Position numbers and translations under genes: made by a program | Notes under the pieces: model-generated | Databases searched by the model: none | Told to the model about the DNA's origin: nothing | The model's input: the letters and a program-made list of their open reading frames with translations, nothing else | Shown here: positions 35,824 through 45,917 of the stretch, in pieces | How the letters are laid out: the number at the start of each line of letters is the position of its first letter | Numbering within the stretch: position 1 is the stretch's first letter | Origin: Candidatus Nitrotoga sp. CP45 | GTDB lineage: Bacteria > Pseudomonadota > Gammaproteobacteria > Burkholderiales > Gallionellaceae | Direction: 5' to 3' | Length of the DNA stretch: 64,000 nt | NCBI GenBank assembly: GCA_945874105.1 | Contig: CAMCFJ010000006.1 | Location: 1-64,000, forward strand

Positions 35824-36783
35824 ATGATCAATGCCTACACACTCAGCAACGGCCGTCTGAGTAAAATACATCTGGATGAACAAGATGATCTCCGCACCGA
35901 TCATCCGATATGGATTGACGTTGTTGCACCCAGTGACGAGGAACGTAAATGGGTAGAGCAAGCTTATCACTTGACTTTGCCAAAGCCCGAGCATTTGCGA
36001 GATATTGAGGCCAGCGCTCGGTTCTATGAGGAAAACAATGAGCTGCATTTGCGTTCCGATTTCCTGCTCGGCAAAGAAAGTAGTTCACGCAGTGTCACGG
36101 TGGCTTTTGTGCTATCCGGCAACATTCTTTTCAGTGTGCATGATGAAGATTTGCCGGTATTTTACCAAAAGCGTTTGACAAACCACGGGCAGCCGGACGA
36201 TGTGAAGGACTGCAAGGATGTGCTGATTGATTTATATTCAATGGATGTGGAGTTTTCCGCCGATGCGCTGGAAGGGGTGTATGCCGATCTGGGACAAGTG
36301 AGCAGCAAGGTACTCAATGCCAAGCTCAGCGACAAGCATGCTTCCTCCGTATTGATCAATATCGCACACGCAGAGCACCTCAATGGGCGTATCCGCCGCA
36401 ACGTCATGGATACTCGCAGGGCAATATCTTTTCTGATGCGTAGTAAATTGCTCACGCCTACGCAAATGGACGATGTACGCCAGATCATGCAGGATATCGA
36501 TTCACTGGACGGGCACACCAGCTTCCTGTTCGACAAGATCAACTTCCTGATGGTCGCCACCATCAGCTTCATCAACGTCAACCAGAACAAAATTGTGCGC
36601 TTGTTCTCCGTGTCCTCGGTGGCGCTGTTGCCGCCGGTGCTTATCGCTTCCATCTACGGCATGAACTTCACGCATATGCCCGAACTTAGCTGGAGCCTGG
36701 GTTACCCCTTTGCGCTTTTGTTAATGGCGTTGTCGGTGGCGGTGCCATTCTGGATATTCCATCGCAAGGGCTGGTTGAAATAG
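35824..36783 (+). CDS. corA: CorA-family magnesium/cobalt transporter
   Basis: A pentameric Mg2+ channel (2-TM-GxN family). 319 residues from ATG 35824 (MINAYTLSNGRL). A long cytoplasmic N-terminal domain is followed by two C-terminal helices; the first ends in the selectivity motif YGMNF and is followed by a short loop (THMPELSWSLGYP) and the second helix with a basic tail (HRKGWLK). Intact. A fragment of a relative lies 260 bases upstream. The integron cassette follows 53 bases after the stop. Confidence 0.94.
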   Translation: MINAYTLSNGRLSKIHLDEQDDLRTDHPIWIDVVAPSDEERKWVEQAYHLTLPKPEHLRDIEASARFYEENNELHLRSDFLLGKESSSRSVTVAFVLSGNILFSVHDEDLPVFYQKRLTNHGQPDDVKDCKDVLIDLYSMDVEFSADALEGVYADLGQVSSKVLNAKLSDKHASSVLINIAHAEHLNGRIRRNVMDTRRAISFLMRSKLLTPTQMDDVRQIMQDIDSLDGHTSFLFDKINFLMVATISFINVNQNKIVRLFSVSSVALLPPVLIASIYGMNFTHMPELSWSLGYPFALLLMALSVAVPFWIFHRKGWLK

Positions 36784-36836
36784 AGCGGTTGGGCTTCATT
36801 CAATCCAACCTGCCGTGCTTAGTTGTGATTAAAGAT

Positions 36837-36922
36837 GTCTAACGTGGAAGTGTCCGGCGCTGCGCGGCCTTACGCGCAGCCTCCAGTGACCGAAGGGAGC
36901 GGGGTCGACTGCCGGGTTAAGT
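36837..36922 (-). other. Integron attC recombination site
   Basis: On the minus strand the site begins with ACTTAAC (R'' core, RYYYAAC) at 36922-36916 and ends with GTTAGAC (R' core, GTTRRRY) at 36843-36837, 86 bases in all. Between them are L''-like AGTCGACC and L'-like GGACACT sequences that pair imperfectly with one extra base, and a central hairpin GCTGCGCG/CGCGCAGC (36859-36880). The stop codon TAA of the upstream gene lies inside the R'' core, as in typical gene cassettes. No integrase gene is present in the window. Confidence 0.8.
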
Positions 36923-37681
36923 TTCATTTGCGCTCGTTCCACCGCTTACACCTGTGGTCTTCTCGAACTTTGCAAGGTATTGGTACATCGTATCAACGAG
37001 CGATTGGTCACCAAACGCCTTGGCTACGATAGTGATTGAAACTAGCCCACGATAGTAATAGTTCAATGCGTCGTCTACGTGCTCCGCCATGCGTGGGGTG
37101 CCGAGCATTCCATCGATGTGAAATAGAGGTGGGGCACCACCGCACATATCCATTATTTGAGGTGACGAGGCATGAACATAGCCGGAGTAGACGCTGCTGA
37201 TTGATTCATCAATGTCAGCCACGCGAGATGGGTTAGGGTCGGTTGAAAGGACGCGATTCACATAGGCGCGGATCTTCTTTCGCGGAACCATGTTTGGCTT
37301 CTTGTGACGGGCCGTCAGGTTATTAGGGTCGGGGAACTCTTCTGCAAAGAACTCTTCAAGAAATTGACGATGTCGATCTGTTACTTGATCGTTCGTGATT
37401 GCCGCGGCCAAGAAGAAGATGTCTTCACGAATTTCGTCGAGGGTACGTTGTAAGACAGCCTGTTCTTGGAGAAATCCATGCAGTAGCAGCACGTCAATTG
37501 CGTGCAGGGCGCTAATTGACCGAGCGATCTTCTGGAGTAGCGCTTGTTGAATCAATTCCTCTTTGTGCCGAAAAACAAAACTATCGCGCCATGGAACAGC
37601 TTGTGGAGGCGGAACTTGGGCTTCCAGTCGACGGAAAGCGTTCTTCATTACGGTCAGCGACTGATGAAAGATGCGGCGCAT
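36917..37681 (-). CDS. Integron cassette-encoded protein of unknown function
   Basis: A 254-residue soluble, mostly helical protein that I do not recognise. Visible features are a long amphipathic helix region (KIARSISALHAIDVLLLHGFL), an acidic stretch EFFAEEFPDPNN, and SSVYSGYVHASSPQIMDMCGG, a motif with a conserved-looking tyrosine and histidine that recalls DUF5677-like helical proteins, only loosely. The gene is bounded by integron core sites: GTTAGGT at 37698-37692 just upstream of its start and an attC at its end that contains its stop codon. No promoter is seen inside the cassette. An internal ATG 11 codons later is an alternative start. Confidence 0.75.
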   Translation of the reverse strand: MRRIFHQSLTVMKNAFRRLEAQVPPPQAVPWRDSFVFRHKEELIQQALLQKIARSISALHAIDVLLLHGFLQEQAVLQRTLDEIREDIFFLAAAITNDQVTDRHRQFLEEFFAEEFPDPNNLTARHKKPNMVPRKKIRAYVNRVLSTDPNPSRVADIDESISSVYSGYVHASSPQIMDMCGGAPPLFHIDGMLGTPRMAEHVDDALNYYYRGLVSITIVAKAFGDQSLVDTMYQYLAKFEKTTGVSGGTSANET

Positions 37682-37691
37682 GTCAGAGGAA

Positions 37692-37698
37692 ACCTAAC
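37692..37698 (-). other. Upstream integron core site (GTTRRRY)
   Basis: GTTAGGT on the minus strand, 11 bases before the cassette gene's ATG. It matches the 7-base GTTRRRY core at which cassettes join the preceding site. With the attC at the other end it delimits a cassette of about 855 bases. Confidence 0.65.
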
Positions 37699-37891
37699 GT
37701 ATTTTAGAAAATATTGTCATAAGCGAGTAATGCTGCCTATATCGGTACACATTGTCACACATCACAAACTTCCCAACATTTTTCGTTACCATAGCTGTTC
37801 ATTCGGTTAATGTTTTATTATAGAACAGCTTAAAATTCTGCGGATGGAAGTTCAAGCTGTTTCTCAGGTTGCCCCAAGATTACTCGATCGT

Positions 37892-38782
37892 TTACGCGCC
37901 GACATTCGAAACTCTCGCCAAGCGCAGCAGATAATCCAGTGCAACTCCGATGAATACCGCTGCACCAAACCAGTTGTTGTGCAGGAAAGCCTTGAAGCAA
38001 TCTTCACGCTGACGTTTGCGAATCAACGTGTAGTGGTAAATGGCGATGCCTGCCGCGCACAGTAAGCCGATGTAGTAGACCATGCCTAGCCCGAGCATAC
38101 TGCCGACGACGGTGAGTATAGCCAGCGTAACGCCATAACAGACCATCACCGCCGCTATGTCGTATTTGCCGAAGAACAGCGCGGAGGAGTGGATGCCTAT
38201 GTGAATGTCATCGTCCCGATCCACCATCGCGTATTCGGTGTCGTAAGCAATCGCCCAAAATACATTGGCTAATAACAGCCACCACGCTATGGCGGGAACG
38301 CTGCCGAGTTGAGCTGCGAATGCCATCGGGATGCCGAAGCCGAATGCGATGCCGAGATAAGCTTGGGGAATGGCAAAAAAACGTTTGGTATAGGGGTAGC
38401 TGGCAGCAAAAAATAGAGCGGGAATAGACAGTAGCAGCGTCAATCCATTGAGCGGCAATATCAGCAGAAAGGCGAGGAGCGACAGCCCCGCCGCCAGCCA
38501 CAGCGCTTCTTTCGGCGGGAGCTTTCCACTGGTGAGAGGACGATCCTGGGTGCGCTTTACCTGCTTGTCGAAATCACGGTCGGCATAGTCATTGATGGCG
38601 CAGCCTGCAGAGCGCATCAACACTGTGCCGAGCACAAAAATAGTGACGATATTCCATGCCGGCTGGCCGTTGCCCGCGATCCACACACCCCACAATGTAG
38701 GCCACAGCAGCAGCAGGATGCCAATGGGGCGGTTGAGCCTCGTTAGCTGGACATACAGATTTATTCGCTCGTTGAAATTCAT
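37892..38782 (-). CDS. ubiA: 4-Hydroxybenzoate polyprenyltransferase
   Basis: An integral membrane prenyltransferase that attaches the polyprenyl tail to 4-hydroxybenzoate in ubiquinone synthesis. The two aspartate-rich motifs are intact: NDYADRDFD and [12 protein letters not shown]. It has about eight membrane segments over 296 residues and a typical start [17 protein letters not shown]. It overlaps ubiC by 4 bases (ATGA) and is translated after it. Confidence 0.97.
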   Translation of the reverse strand: MNFNERINLYVQLTRLNRPIGILLLLWPTLWGVWIAGNGQPAWNIVTIFVLGTVLMRSAGCAINDYADRDFDKQVKRTQDRPLTSGKLPPKEALWLAAGLSLLAFLLILPLNGLTLLLSIPALFFAASYPYTKRFFAIPQAYLGIAFGFGIPMAFAAQLGSVPAIAWWLLLANVFWAIAYDTEYAMVDRDDDIHIGIHSSALFFGKYDIAAVMVCYGVTLAILTVVGSMLGLGMVYYIGLLCAAGIAIYHYTLIRKRQREDCFKAFLHNNWFGAAVFIGVALDYLLRLARVSNVGA

Positions 38783-39339
38783 TTTTTCAGCGCAAGAATA
38801 TCCGGCAAAAAAATTTCCGTCACCAACAGCGGTGCGTTACGCAAGATGAACAGCGAACGTCGTGCCCACAATTTTTGGGGAGGCATGTCGAGAGCAACGG
38901 CAGCGCGTCGATAGAGCGGATGATTAGGTTTGAGTGCGTGAAAATGCAGTGCTGAGCGTTGCACCAGCGGGTGGGCAAACAATAGCGCGCCTAATGGACG
39001 ATTGCCCAAATTTCGCAGCGCATGCCATGCACCGCACAAATGCCGCGCCGCAACCACGCTATGTGCATACACCACAGGTTTGCCATCGGCATGCAAGAAC
39101 ACCTCACGCGTATAAATTTTTTGCTGGGCGGGCAAGCCAAGCAGCGTCGTTTCATCATATGCGGCAGTTGCCAGACGGTTATGCACGTTGCGCACGCTGA
39201 AATTATCGCAACGTTGTTGAATGCGCAATGTAAGCGATCCATCGGTATGCAGCCAAGGCGCATAGCCCGCGTCGATATCAGGCAGAAAGGTGTGCCAGGA
39301 TTCCATTCCCAAAACACGCGCCGAATAAGTATCAGACAT
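38779..39339 (-). CDS. ubiC: Chorismate--pyruvate lyase
   Basis: Makes 4-hydroxybenzoate and pyruvate from chorismate, the first committed ubiquinone step, feeding UbiA next to it. The start at ATG 39339 gives 186 residues; the frame is open much further upstream, but that part is the shadow of recG. Recognisable are [54 protein letters not shown] and [10 protein letters not shown] near the end with the usual arginine pair. It overlaps recG by 8 bases and ubiA by 4. Confidence 0.93.
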   Translation of the reverse strand: MSDTYSARVLGMESWHTFLPDIDAGYAPWLHTDGSLTLRIQQRCDNFSVRNVHNRLATAAYDETTLLGLPAQQKIYTREVFLHADGKPVVYAHSVVAARHLCGAWHALRNLGNRPLGALLFAHPLVQRSALHFHALKPNHPLYRRAAVALDMPPQKLWARRSLFILRNAPLLVTEIFLPDILALKK

Positions 39340-41395
39340 GCAGATAATCTTGTCTATTCGCCATCCAGCGCTGCAAATGTGCGCGTGCTTCCTGCTGAAA
39401 ATCGCACAGCATTTCGTCAGCAATCGCTTGCGCGCAATTGAGCAAAGCAGCATCTTCGGTGACATCGGCAAAACGCAGCATGGGGACGCCGCTTTGGCGT
39501 GCGCCCAACAGCTCACCCGGGCCGCGCAGGCTCAAATCCTGCTGAGCGATTTCAAAACCGTCCGTATTTTCGTAAATGATTTTCAGGCGTGCTCGCGCTA
39601 ATTCAGAAAGTGGTTGTTGAAATAGCAAAATACACAAACTCTGCGCCGCACCGCGCCCGACGCGTCCACGCAACTGGTGCAGCTGAGCCAGTCCCATACG
39701 TTCAGCATGTTCAATCACCATCATGGCGGCATTGGGTACATCCACGCCGACTTCGACCACCGTGGTGGCCACCAGGAGATGCGTTTCACCCGCTTTGAAC
39801 GAGGCCATCGCATTTAATTTTTCGGCGGTATTCAGTTTGCCATGCACCAGACCTACGCGCAGCTCAGGCAGTGCTTGTGCCAGCTTCTGGTGTGTTTCCA
39901 ACGCAGTCTGTAATTCCAGCGTATCCGATTCATCAATCAGCGGGCATACCCAATAAGCCTGTTGCCCTTTGAGGCAAGCTTGGCGAACGCGCTCAAGCAC
40001 CTCTTCGCGCCGGTTATCGCTCACAAGTTTAGTGATGACAGGCGTGCGCCCTGGTGGCAATTCGTCGATGACTGATACGTCGAGATCGGCGTAATAACTC
40101 ATCGCCAAAGTACGCGGGATAGGTGTCGCACTCATCATCAACTGGTGCGGCTCGTCGCCCTTTCCGCGCAGCGCTAAACGTTGCTGCACGCCGAATTTAT
40201 GCTGCTCGTCCACGATAACCAATCCCAATTGGGGGAATATAACTTGATCCTGAAACAGTGCGTGCGTGCCGATGGCCAACTGTGTTTCGCCTTGCGCAAT
40301 GCGTTCGATAGCGGCTTGCTTATCTTTTTTCTTCAGGCTGCCAGAAAGCCATACGGGGCTGATGCCAAGCGGCTCCAGCCAATCACGTAATTTGTGATAG
40401 TGCTGTTCGGCAAGTATTTCGGTGGGCGACATCAATGCCACCTGATAGCCATTTTCTATCGCCTGCAAGGCCGCCAGTAGCGCGACTATGGTTTTACCAC
40501 TGCCCACATCGCCTTGCAGCAGACGCTGCATCGGATGTGCTTGTTCAAGATCGCGACTGATTTCGCGCAAGGTTTTTTGTTGAGCGGTGGTGAGACTAAA
40601 GGTTAAAGTCTGCAACAACCGCTCCGTAAAATGGCCGAGTGCGCGCAGGCACGGCGCATTGCGACTACGCCGCTTGCGATAATGTATTCTCATTGAAAGT
40701 TGCTGCGCCAACAATTCATCAAACTTGATGCGCAACCAAGCGTGATGGGTGCGTTTAAGCAGCGCATCTTCGTCAATGTCGGGCGGAGGATTGTGCAACA
40801 ACCTTACGCTGTCGGCAAAGCCGGGAAGTTTCAAGCGTGCGAGCAACTCTGCTGGAAGCGTATCCGGCAGTTCAAGCTCGTTCAAGGCAGCCTGAATGTG
40901 CTTGCTCAATGTGGCTTGCGGCAGGCCTGCGGTTGTTGGGTACACGGGTGTCAGCGCTTGTTTCAGCGGTGTGCTTTCACCTGCGACGCGACACTTTGGA
41001 TGCACCATTTCCATGCCGAAATAACCCATGCGCACTTCACCCAAGGCGCGGATTTTTTTCCCTACTTCAAGTTGCTTTTGCTGGCTGGGATAGAAATTCA
41101 AAAACCGTAGATGCAGCACGCCACTGTTGTCCTGCAATTGGCATATGAGGCTGCGACGAGGGCGAAACGTTACCTCATTGTGGATGATTTCGCCTTCCAC
41201 TTGCGTGCTCTCGCCATGCGCGAGCGCGCTGATTTGCGTCACCCGGGTTTCGTCCTCGTAACGTAGCGGCAAATGCAGCACCAGGTCGAAGCGGTTGTGA
41301 ATACCAAGTTTTGCGAGCTTGGTTAATGTGGCTTCAGGAATGCCGGCGGGGAACACAGGAGCTGCGTGCCTAGTCCTGCACGCACAATATGCCAT
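39332..41395 (-). CDS. recG: ATP-dependent DNA helicase RecG
   Basis: A branch-migrating helicase that remodels stalled replication forks. 687 residues: N-terminal wedge/OB domain (about 55-150, [13 protein letters not shown]), then helicase domain 1 with [14 protein letters not shown] (Walker A) and [12 protein letters not shown] (DEQH box), and domain 2 with [15 protein letters not shown] and [11 protein letters not shown]. If the ATG at 41395 is used the gene overlaps ridA by 26 bases; a GTG at 41356 (V14) would avoid the overlap and leave a protein of 674 residues. Translated from the same strand as ridA, ubiC and ubiA. Confidence 0.96.
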   Translation of the reverse strand: MAYCACRTRHAAPVFPAGIPEATLTKLAKLGIHNRFDLVLHLPLRYEDETRVTQISALAHGESTQVEGEIIHNEVTFRPRRSLICQLQDNSGVLHLRFLNFYPSQQKQLEVGKKIRALGEVRMGYFGMEMVHPKCRVAGESTPLKQALTPVYPTTAGLPQATLSKHIQAALNELELPDTLPAELLARLKLPGFADSVRLLHNPPPDIDEDALLKRTHHAWLRIKFDELLAQQLSMRIHYRKRRSRNAPCLRALGHFTERLLQTLTFSLTTAQQKTLREISRDLEQAHPMQRLLQGDVGSGKTIVALLAALQAIENGYQVALMSPTEILAEQHYHKLRDWLEPLGISPVWLSGSLKKKDKQAAIERIAQGETQLAIGTHALFQDQVIFPQLGLVIVDEQHKFGVQQRLALRGKGDEPHQLMMSATPIPRTLAMSYYADLDVSVIDELPPGRTPVITKLVSDNRREEVLERVRQACLKGQQAYWVCPLIDESDTLELQTALETHQKLAQALPELRVGLVHGKLNTAEKLNAMASFKAGETHLLVATTVVEVGVDVPNAAMMVIEHAERMGLAQLHQLRGRVGRGAAQSLCILLFQQPLSELARARLKIIYENTDGFEIAQQDLSLRGPGELLGARQSGVPMLRFADVTEDAALLNCAQAIADEMLCDFQQEARAHLQRWMANRQDYLHV

Positions 41396-41756
41396 CCATC
41401 TCCACCAGCGCGCCGCGCGGCAGCGCCGCCACGCCCACCACCGCGCGCGCCGGGTAGGGTTGATGGAAATAGGACGTCATGATTTCGTTCACTTTGGAGA
41501 AGTTGTTCATGTCCGTGAGAAAAATATTAAGTTTCACCACATCATCCAAGCTGCTGTCAGCAGCACCGGCCACCGCGCGCAGGTTCTGGAATACGCGGTG
41601 AATCTGCGCCTCTATGCCTTCTGCCATTTGCATGGTGTTGGGATCCAGCCCAATCTGGCCGGAAAGATATACCGTTTTGTCCACGCGGACAGCTTGCGAA
41701 TAAACGCCAATAGCGGCTGGTGCGTCCAGGGTTTGAATCACTTTTTTATTAGACAT
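41370..41756 (-). CDS. ridA: RidA family reactive intermediate/imine deaminase
   Basis: Hydrolyses reactive enamine/imine intermediates such as 2-aminoacrylate released by threonine/serine dehydratase (IlvA is encoded at 49 kb). 128 residues from ATG 41756. The YjgF/RidA signatures are present: [53 protein letters not shown] and [22 protein letters not shown], with the conserved arginine in PARA. 3' end overlaps the start of recG if the latter uses ATG. Confidence 0.95.
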   Translation of the reverse strand: MSNKKVIQTLDAPAAIGVYSQAVRVDKTVYLSGQIGLDPNTMQMAEGIEAQIHRVFQNLRAVAGAADSSLDDVVKLNIFLTDMNNFSKVNEIMTSYFHQPYPARAVVGVAALPRGALVEMDGILCVQD

Positions 41757-41879
41757 TACTGGCTCCTGTATGTTGCCGGACACGATTCAGTCGGGCAATA
41801 AAATATATGGTGGAAACGATAAAACTTGAACTCATTGTGTTCGCATTGCAAACGAGATGCGCCATGCCTCAACTGCCTT

Positions 41880-42018
41880 CAACCCAGATTGTCCATTAGC
41901 CAAAATTCAGCATGATTTCACGGTATCCGTTCGCCCTGAGCGTGTCGAAGGGCTTGTTCTCACAGGCTGGTGGTTCGACAGGCTCACCACGAACGGCCTA
42001 ATGGATTATCTGGGTTCA
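41880..42018. repeat. Nested palindromic element (REP/MITE-like)
   Basis: Outer inverted repeats AACCCAGATTGTCCATTAG (41881-41899) and CTAATGGATTATCTGGGTT (41999-42017) enclose an inner pair CCGTTCGCCCTGAGCGTGTC and GTTCGACAGGCTCACC-ACGAACGG. The inner motif, TTCGACAGGCTCA with CGAACGG, recurs at 50768-50847. Non-coding dispersed palindrome; the inner hairpin could also act as a transcript end. It fills most of the gap between ridA and a small lipoprotein gene. Confidence 0.75.
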
Positions 42019-42045
42019 ACAACAAGCTTGTAAATGTTCAGGGAA

Positions 42046-42198
42046 TCATGGGCCGAAAATAATTGGCCGAGGGTCTACAACCTTGGTGTTTAGCTCATGC
42101 TCATAGGCAGCCCAACGAGCTTGATCTTCCGGGGTTGTTTTGCAGGCCGAAACGGACAGGCTGCTGCAAACGAGTAAAAATATTGTCGCAATTCTCAT
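42046..42198 (-). CDS. Small predicted lipoprotein (50 residues)
   Basis: A short minus-strand gene. It starts MRIATIFLLVCSSLSVSACK, a complete lipoprotein signal with the lipobox V-S-A-C, followed by about 30 mature residues (TTPEDQARWAAYEHELNTKV) and a stop TGA at 42048-42046. GAGG lies 8-11 bases upstream of the ATG. It is close to 50 bases upstream of hemB's stop codon, so it could share the hemB transcript. Function unknown. Confidence 0.65.
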   Translation of the reverse strand: MRIATIFLLVCSSLSVSACKTTPEDQARWAAYEHELNTKVVDPRPIIFGP

Positions 42199-42248
42199 GG
42201 TTTATTGCCTCTTTGTTCAGCTGTAGAATCGGCCACCAAATAGTGCAA

Positions 42249-43256
<1,008 letters not shown>

Positions 43257-43310
43257 TTAAATCCTAAAATTTTTACCTAATATTGGAACTCTTTCATCAT
43301 TATGTAATCT

Positions 43311-43428
43311 GATGCTGGAGATGGTGAGATATCACCTCCCGCTTCTCCTCCTTGAGCGGACTGTCTTGACGCAAAAGCGTCGAGGCTTATCGCCCCCGGC
43401 TTCCCTTATTAGCCGGGGGCATTTTTTT
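43311..43428 (+). ncRNA. Candidate small RNA with anti-Shine-Dalgarno loop
   Basis: No gene lies on the plus strand here, yet the gap between engB and hemB holds four consecutive hairpins ending in a strong terminator. Hairpin 1: GGTGA-GATA-TCACC (43323-43336), followed by CCTCCC. Hairpin 2: CCGCT/AGCGG (43339-43359), whose 11-base loop TCTCCTCCTTG is complementary to ribosome-binding sites (AAGGAGGAGA). Hairpin 3: CTTGACGC-AAAA-GCGTCGAG (43365-43384). Hairpin 4: the terminator at 43392-43428. A weak promoter (TTGGAA near 43283, TAATCT near 43305) lies upstream. C/U-rich anti-SD loops are used by several known trans-acting sRNAs. The 5' end is a guess. Confidence 0.55.
43392..43428 (+). terminator. 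Rho-independent terminator, plus strand
   Basis: GCCCCCGGCT at 43392-43401 pairs with AGCCGGGGGC at 43411-43420 (10 bp), with a 9-base loop, then A and seven T residues. The T run is on the plus strand only, so it does not serve as a classical terminator for engB on the minus strand; it implies a plus-strand transcript. Confidence 0.85.
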
Positions 43429-43433
43429 GTCTG

Positions 43434-44030
43434 CTACTCGGCAGCAAACCAGCCTGCAATCACCGCCTCGGCCTCATCCATACCGATCTTTTTAAGACTG
43501 GAAAACAACTGCACCGAACACAGTGAGAAATGTTCCGTGAGGTGCAATTTAACACGATTCAGCGTCATATTAGCCTGCTGACGGCTGAGTTTGTCTGACT
43601 TGGTAAGCAGCACGTGCACTGGCTTGCCAGTGGGCGCAAACCAATCCAGCATTTGCTCATCCAGCTGGGTGAGCGGATGTCGCGCATCCATTATGATGAC
43701 CAGCCCGCATAATGCCTCCCGTGTCTGTATATACCCGCTCAGCAATTCTTCCCAGTGCGCCCGTATTTCCAGCGGCACTTTGGCATATCCGTAACCCGGC
43801 AAATCCACTAAAAAACGACTTTCGCCCAAATCAAAATAGTTTATATGCTGGGTCCGCCCCGGCGTTTTACTGGTGTAAGCCAAGCGAACGTGGTTGGCCA
43901 GCGTATTGATGGCACTCGATTTGCCCGCGTTGGAACGTCCGGCGAAAGCAACTTCTTTGCCACCATGCAGCGGCAAATCACGCAAATGATTAACCGTGGT
44001 AAAAAATGTAGCGCGCGAAAATAGTCCCAT
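43434..44030 (-). CDS. engB: Ribosome biogenesis GTPase EngB (YihA/YsxC)
   Basis: A small TRAFAC GTPase needed for 50S assembly. 198 residues from ATG 44030 ([13 protein letters not shown]); a longer frame upstream overlaps hemL and is not used. G1 [11 protein letters not shown]2 [10 protein letters not shown]3 DLPGYGYA, G4 TKSD and G5 FSSLKK are all present. One base separates hemL's stop from the EngB start codon. Followed by the candidate small RNA region on the other strand. Confidence 0.96.
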   Translation of the reverse strand: MGLFSRATFFTTVNHLRDLPLHGGKEVAFAGRSNAGKSSAINTLANHVRLAYTSKTPGRTQHINYFDLGESRFLVDLPGYGYAKVPLEIRAHWEELLSGYIQTREALCGLVIIMDARHPLTQLDEQMLDWFAPTGKPVHVLLTKSDKLSRQQANMTLNRVKLHLTEHFSLCSVQLFSSLKKIGMDEAEAVIAGWFAAE

Positions 44031-44031
44031 G

Positions 44032-45312
44032 CTACCAAGCTGCGAAAATTTTGCTGGCGGTCGCAATGGTCTGCGCAATATCTGCGGATGTATGCGCTGA
44101 CGACACGAAACCCGCCTCGAATGCGGATGGCGCCATGTATATTCCTTCGTCCAGCATGGCGTGGAAAAATCGATTGAACGCCTCCTTGTCGCAGGTCATC
44201 ACTTCGGCATACGAGGTCGGCGGAATGGCACGGAAATACAAACCGAACATGCCGCCGATGGATTGGGCGGAAAATTCGACGCCATGCTGTTTGGCAGCCT
44301 GTTCCAGGCCATCGGTTAGTTGGCGTGCCAGTGCGCTCAAGTGCTCGTAGAAATTTGGTTGCTGCACCAAATCAAGCGTAGCCAGCCCCGCCGCCACTGC
44401 CACCGGATTGCCGGACAAGGTACCCGCCTGATACACCGCACCGAGCGGCGCCAGGCATTGCATTATGTCGCGCCTCCCCCCGAATGCGGCGGCGGGCAGG
44501 CCGCCGCCCATCACCTTGCCCAGCGTGACCAGATCCGGCTTGATGCCGTAATGGCCTTGTGCGCCTTGCAGGCTGACGCGGAAACCCGTCATCACCTCGT
44601 CCAGAATAAGCACTGCACCGTGTTTGGTGCACAGCGCACGCAACGCATCCAGAAATTCGCGCTTGGGAATAATCAGGTTCATGTTGCCCGCGACTGGCTC
44701 AACAATAACTGCGGCAATCTCGCTGCCCATTGCGGCAAAGGTACGCTCCAGCCCAGCCGCATCGTTATAGTCGAGCACCGTAGTCAGCGCCGCGATTTCC
44801 GCTGGCACGCCGGAAGAACTCGGCTGGCCGAAAGTCAGCGCGCCGGAGCCTGCTTTGACCAGCAGGCCATCAGAATGGCCGTGGTAACAGCCTTCAAATT
44901 TAATAATCCGGCTTCGACCGGTAAAGCCACGTGCCAAACGGATCGCAGTCATGGTGGCTTCGGTACCGGAGCTCACCAGTCGCACCATTTCCATACTGGG
45001 AAGTAGCTTGCACAACAGTTCGGCCATTTCCAGTTCAGCCGCAGTGGGCGCACCGAAACCCAAACCTTGCGCGGCCGCATCCTGCACTGCCATAACCACG
45101 GCGGGATGGCAGTGGCCAACAATCATCGGCCCCCACGAACCGACATAATCGATGTATCGCTTGTCGTCGGCATCCCACACGTATGCGCCCTGGCCGCGCT
45201 TAAAAAACAGCGGTGTGCCACCCACCGACTTGAATGCACGTACGGGCGAATTAACCCCGCCTGGAATGACGTGCTGCGATTGTTCAAACAGATATTCGTT
45301 GCGTGAGCTCAT
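44032..45312 (-). CDS. hemL: Glutamate-1-semialdehyde 2,1-aminomutase
   Basis: A PLP enzyme of the C5 route, turning glutamate-1-semialdehyde into 5-aminolevulinate, the substrate of HemB. 426 residues: [21 protein letters not shown] at the start, [29 protein letters not shown], and [17 protein letters not shown] containing the PLP lysine. Complete. It forms a minus-strand unit with engB and, further on, hemB. Confidence 0.97.
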   Translation of the reverse strand: MSSRNEYLFEQSQHVIPGGVNSPVRAFKSVGGTPLFFKRGQGAYVWDADDKRYIDYVGSWGPMIVGHCHPAVVMAVQDAAAQGLGFGAPTAAELEMAELLCKLLPSMEMVRLVSSGTEATMTAIRLARGFTGRSRIIKFEGCYHGHSDGLLVKAGSGALTFGQPSSSGVPAEIAALTTVLDYNDAAGLERTFAAMGSEIAAVIVEPVAGNMNLIIPKREFLDALRALCTKHGAVLILDEVMTGFRVSLQGAQGHYGIKPDLVTLGKVMGGGLPAAAFGGRRDIMQCLAPLGAVYQAGTLSGNPVAVAAGLATLDLVQQPNFYEHLSALARQLTDGLEQAAKQHGVEFSAQSIGGMFGLYFRAIPPTSYAEVMTCDKEAFNRFFHAMLDEGIYMAPSAFEAGFVSSAHTSADIAQTIATASKIFAAW

Positions 45313-45510
45313 GGTACAGAGTCCTAATTTGAATCTTGCGTAAATGTTGATTTTACCATTGTTCTCAAAATGAGCTTTACAAGATGCAGCTTCACCGTTT
45401 ATTTCAGCTCTCTATATTTGATAAATCTTCTTGCGAAACATATGTGTCAAGAAGCCCTGTTCTGGCTCAAAACTATTCAAGCTTTCGCGTCTGATATACT
45501 TCGCGCCGCT

Positions 45511-45745
45511 TAAGGTGCCAGACACAGAAATGCGTCTGGTTAAACGGGAAACAGGTGAGGGAATTTAATTCCTGAGGCCTGTGCTGCCCCCGCAACGGTA
45601 AGCAGGTGTGGACGTATTGATAACCTGGATGTTTCATAAATTCGCGTCAGCAAGCGCGTAAATTATGGAAAGCCTGAGTTAAGCCACTGTGAGCAATCAT
45701 GGGAAGGCGATGCGTCTAGTCCTGCAAGCCCGGATACCGGCCTTG
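45511..45745 (+). promoter_or_regulatory. Cobalamin riboswitch
   Basis: The conserved blocks of the B12 riboswitch occur in order: AAGGTGCCAGA (45512), GGTGAGGGAATTTAATTCCTG (from 45554, first 20 bases given as part), GCTGCCCCCGCAACGGTAA (45583-45601), GCCACTGTGAGCAATCATGG then GAAGGCG (45683-45709), and the B12 box AGCCCGGATACCGGCCTT (45726-45743). It precedes the TonB-dependent receptor gene by about 170 bases, so ligand binding should shut off receptor synthesis. The expression platform between 45746 and 45917 was not resolved. Confidence 0.93.
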
Positions 45746-45917
45746 AGCACAGGAGCCTCATCAGAGGTTCTTCAGGTCGGGAAATGCTGCGGGTGGCGCA
45801 TGGACGGCGGGTTGGCAAGCCGCGTCGGTTAGCCAGCACTTCCTTCCTTCTGCTTGTGCATTTCCTGTGTTTGAACATTCCAACGGGGAACCTTGGAATT
45901 CGCTCAGGAAAATCTTA

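Noticed and set aside
37516-37810. Plus-strand ORFs over the cassette gene start
   Set aside because: They are shadows of the minus-strand cassette gene, with no start signal or resemblance to known proteins.
39340-39516. Extended N-terminus of UbiC from the long open frame
   Set aside because: The added 59 residues are cysteine/arginine-rich and lie wholly within recG; the family starts at the ATG at 39339.
43392-43428. Hairpin taken as the terminator of engB
   Set aside because: The T run is on the plus strand; on the minus strand no T tract follows the stem.
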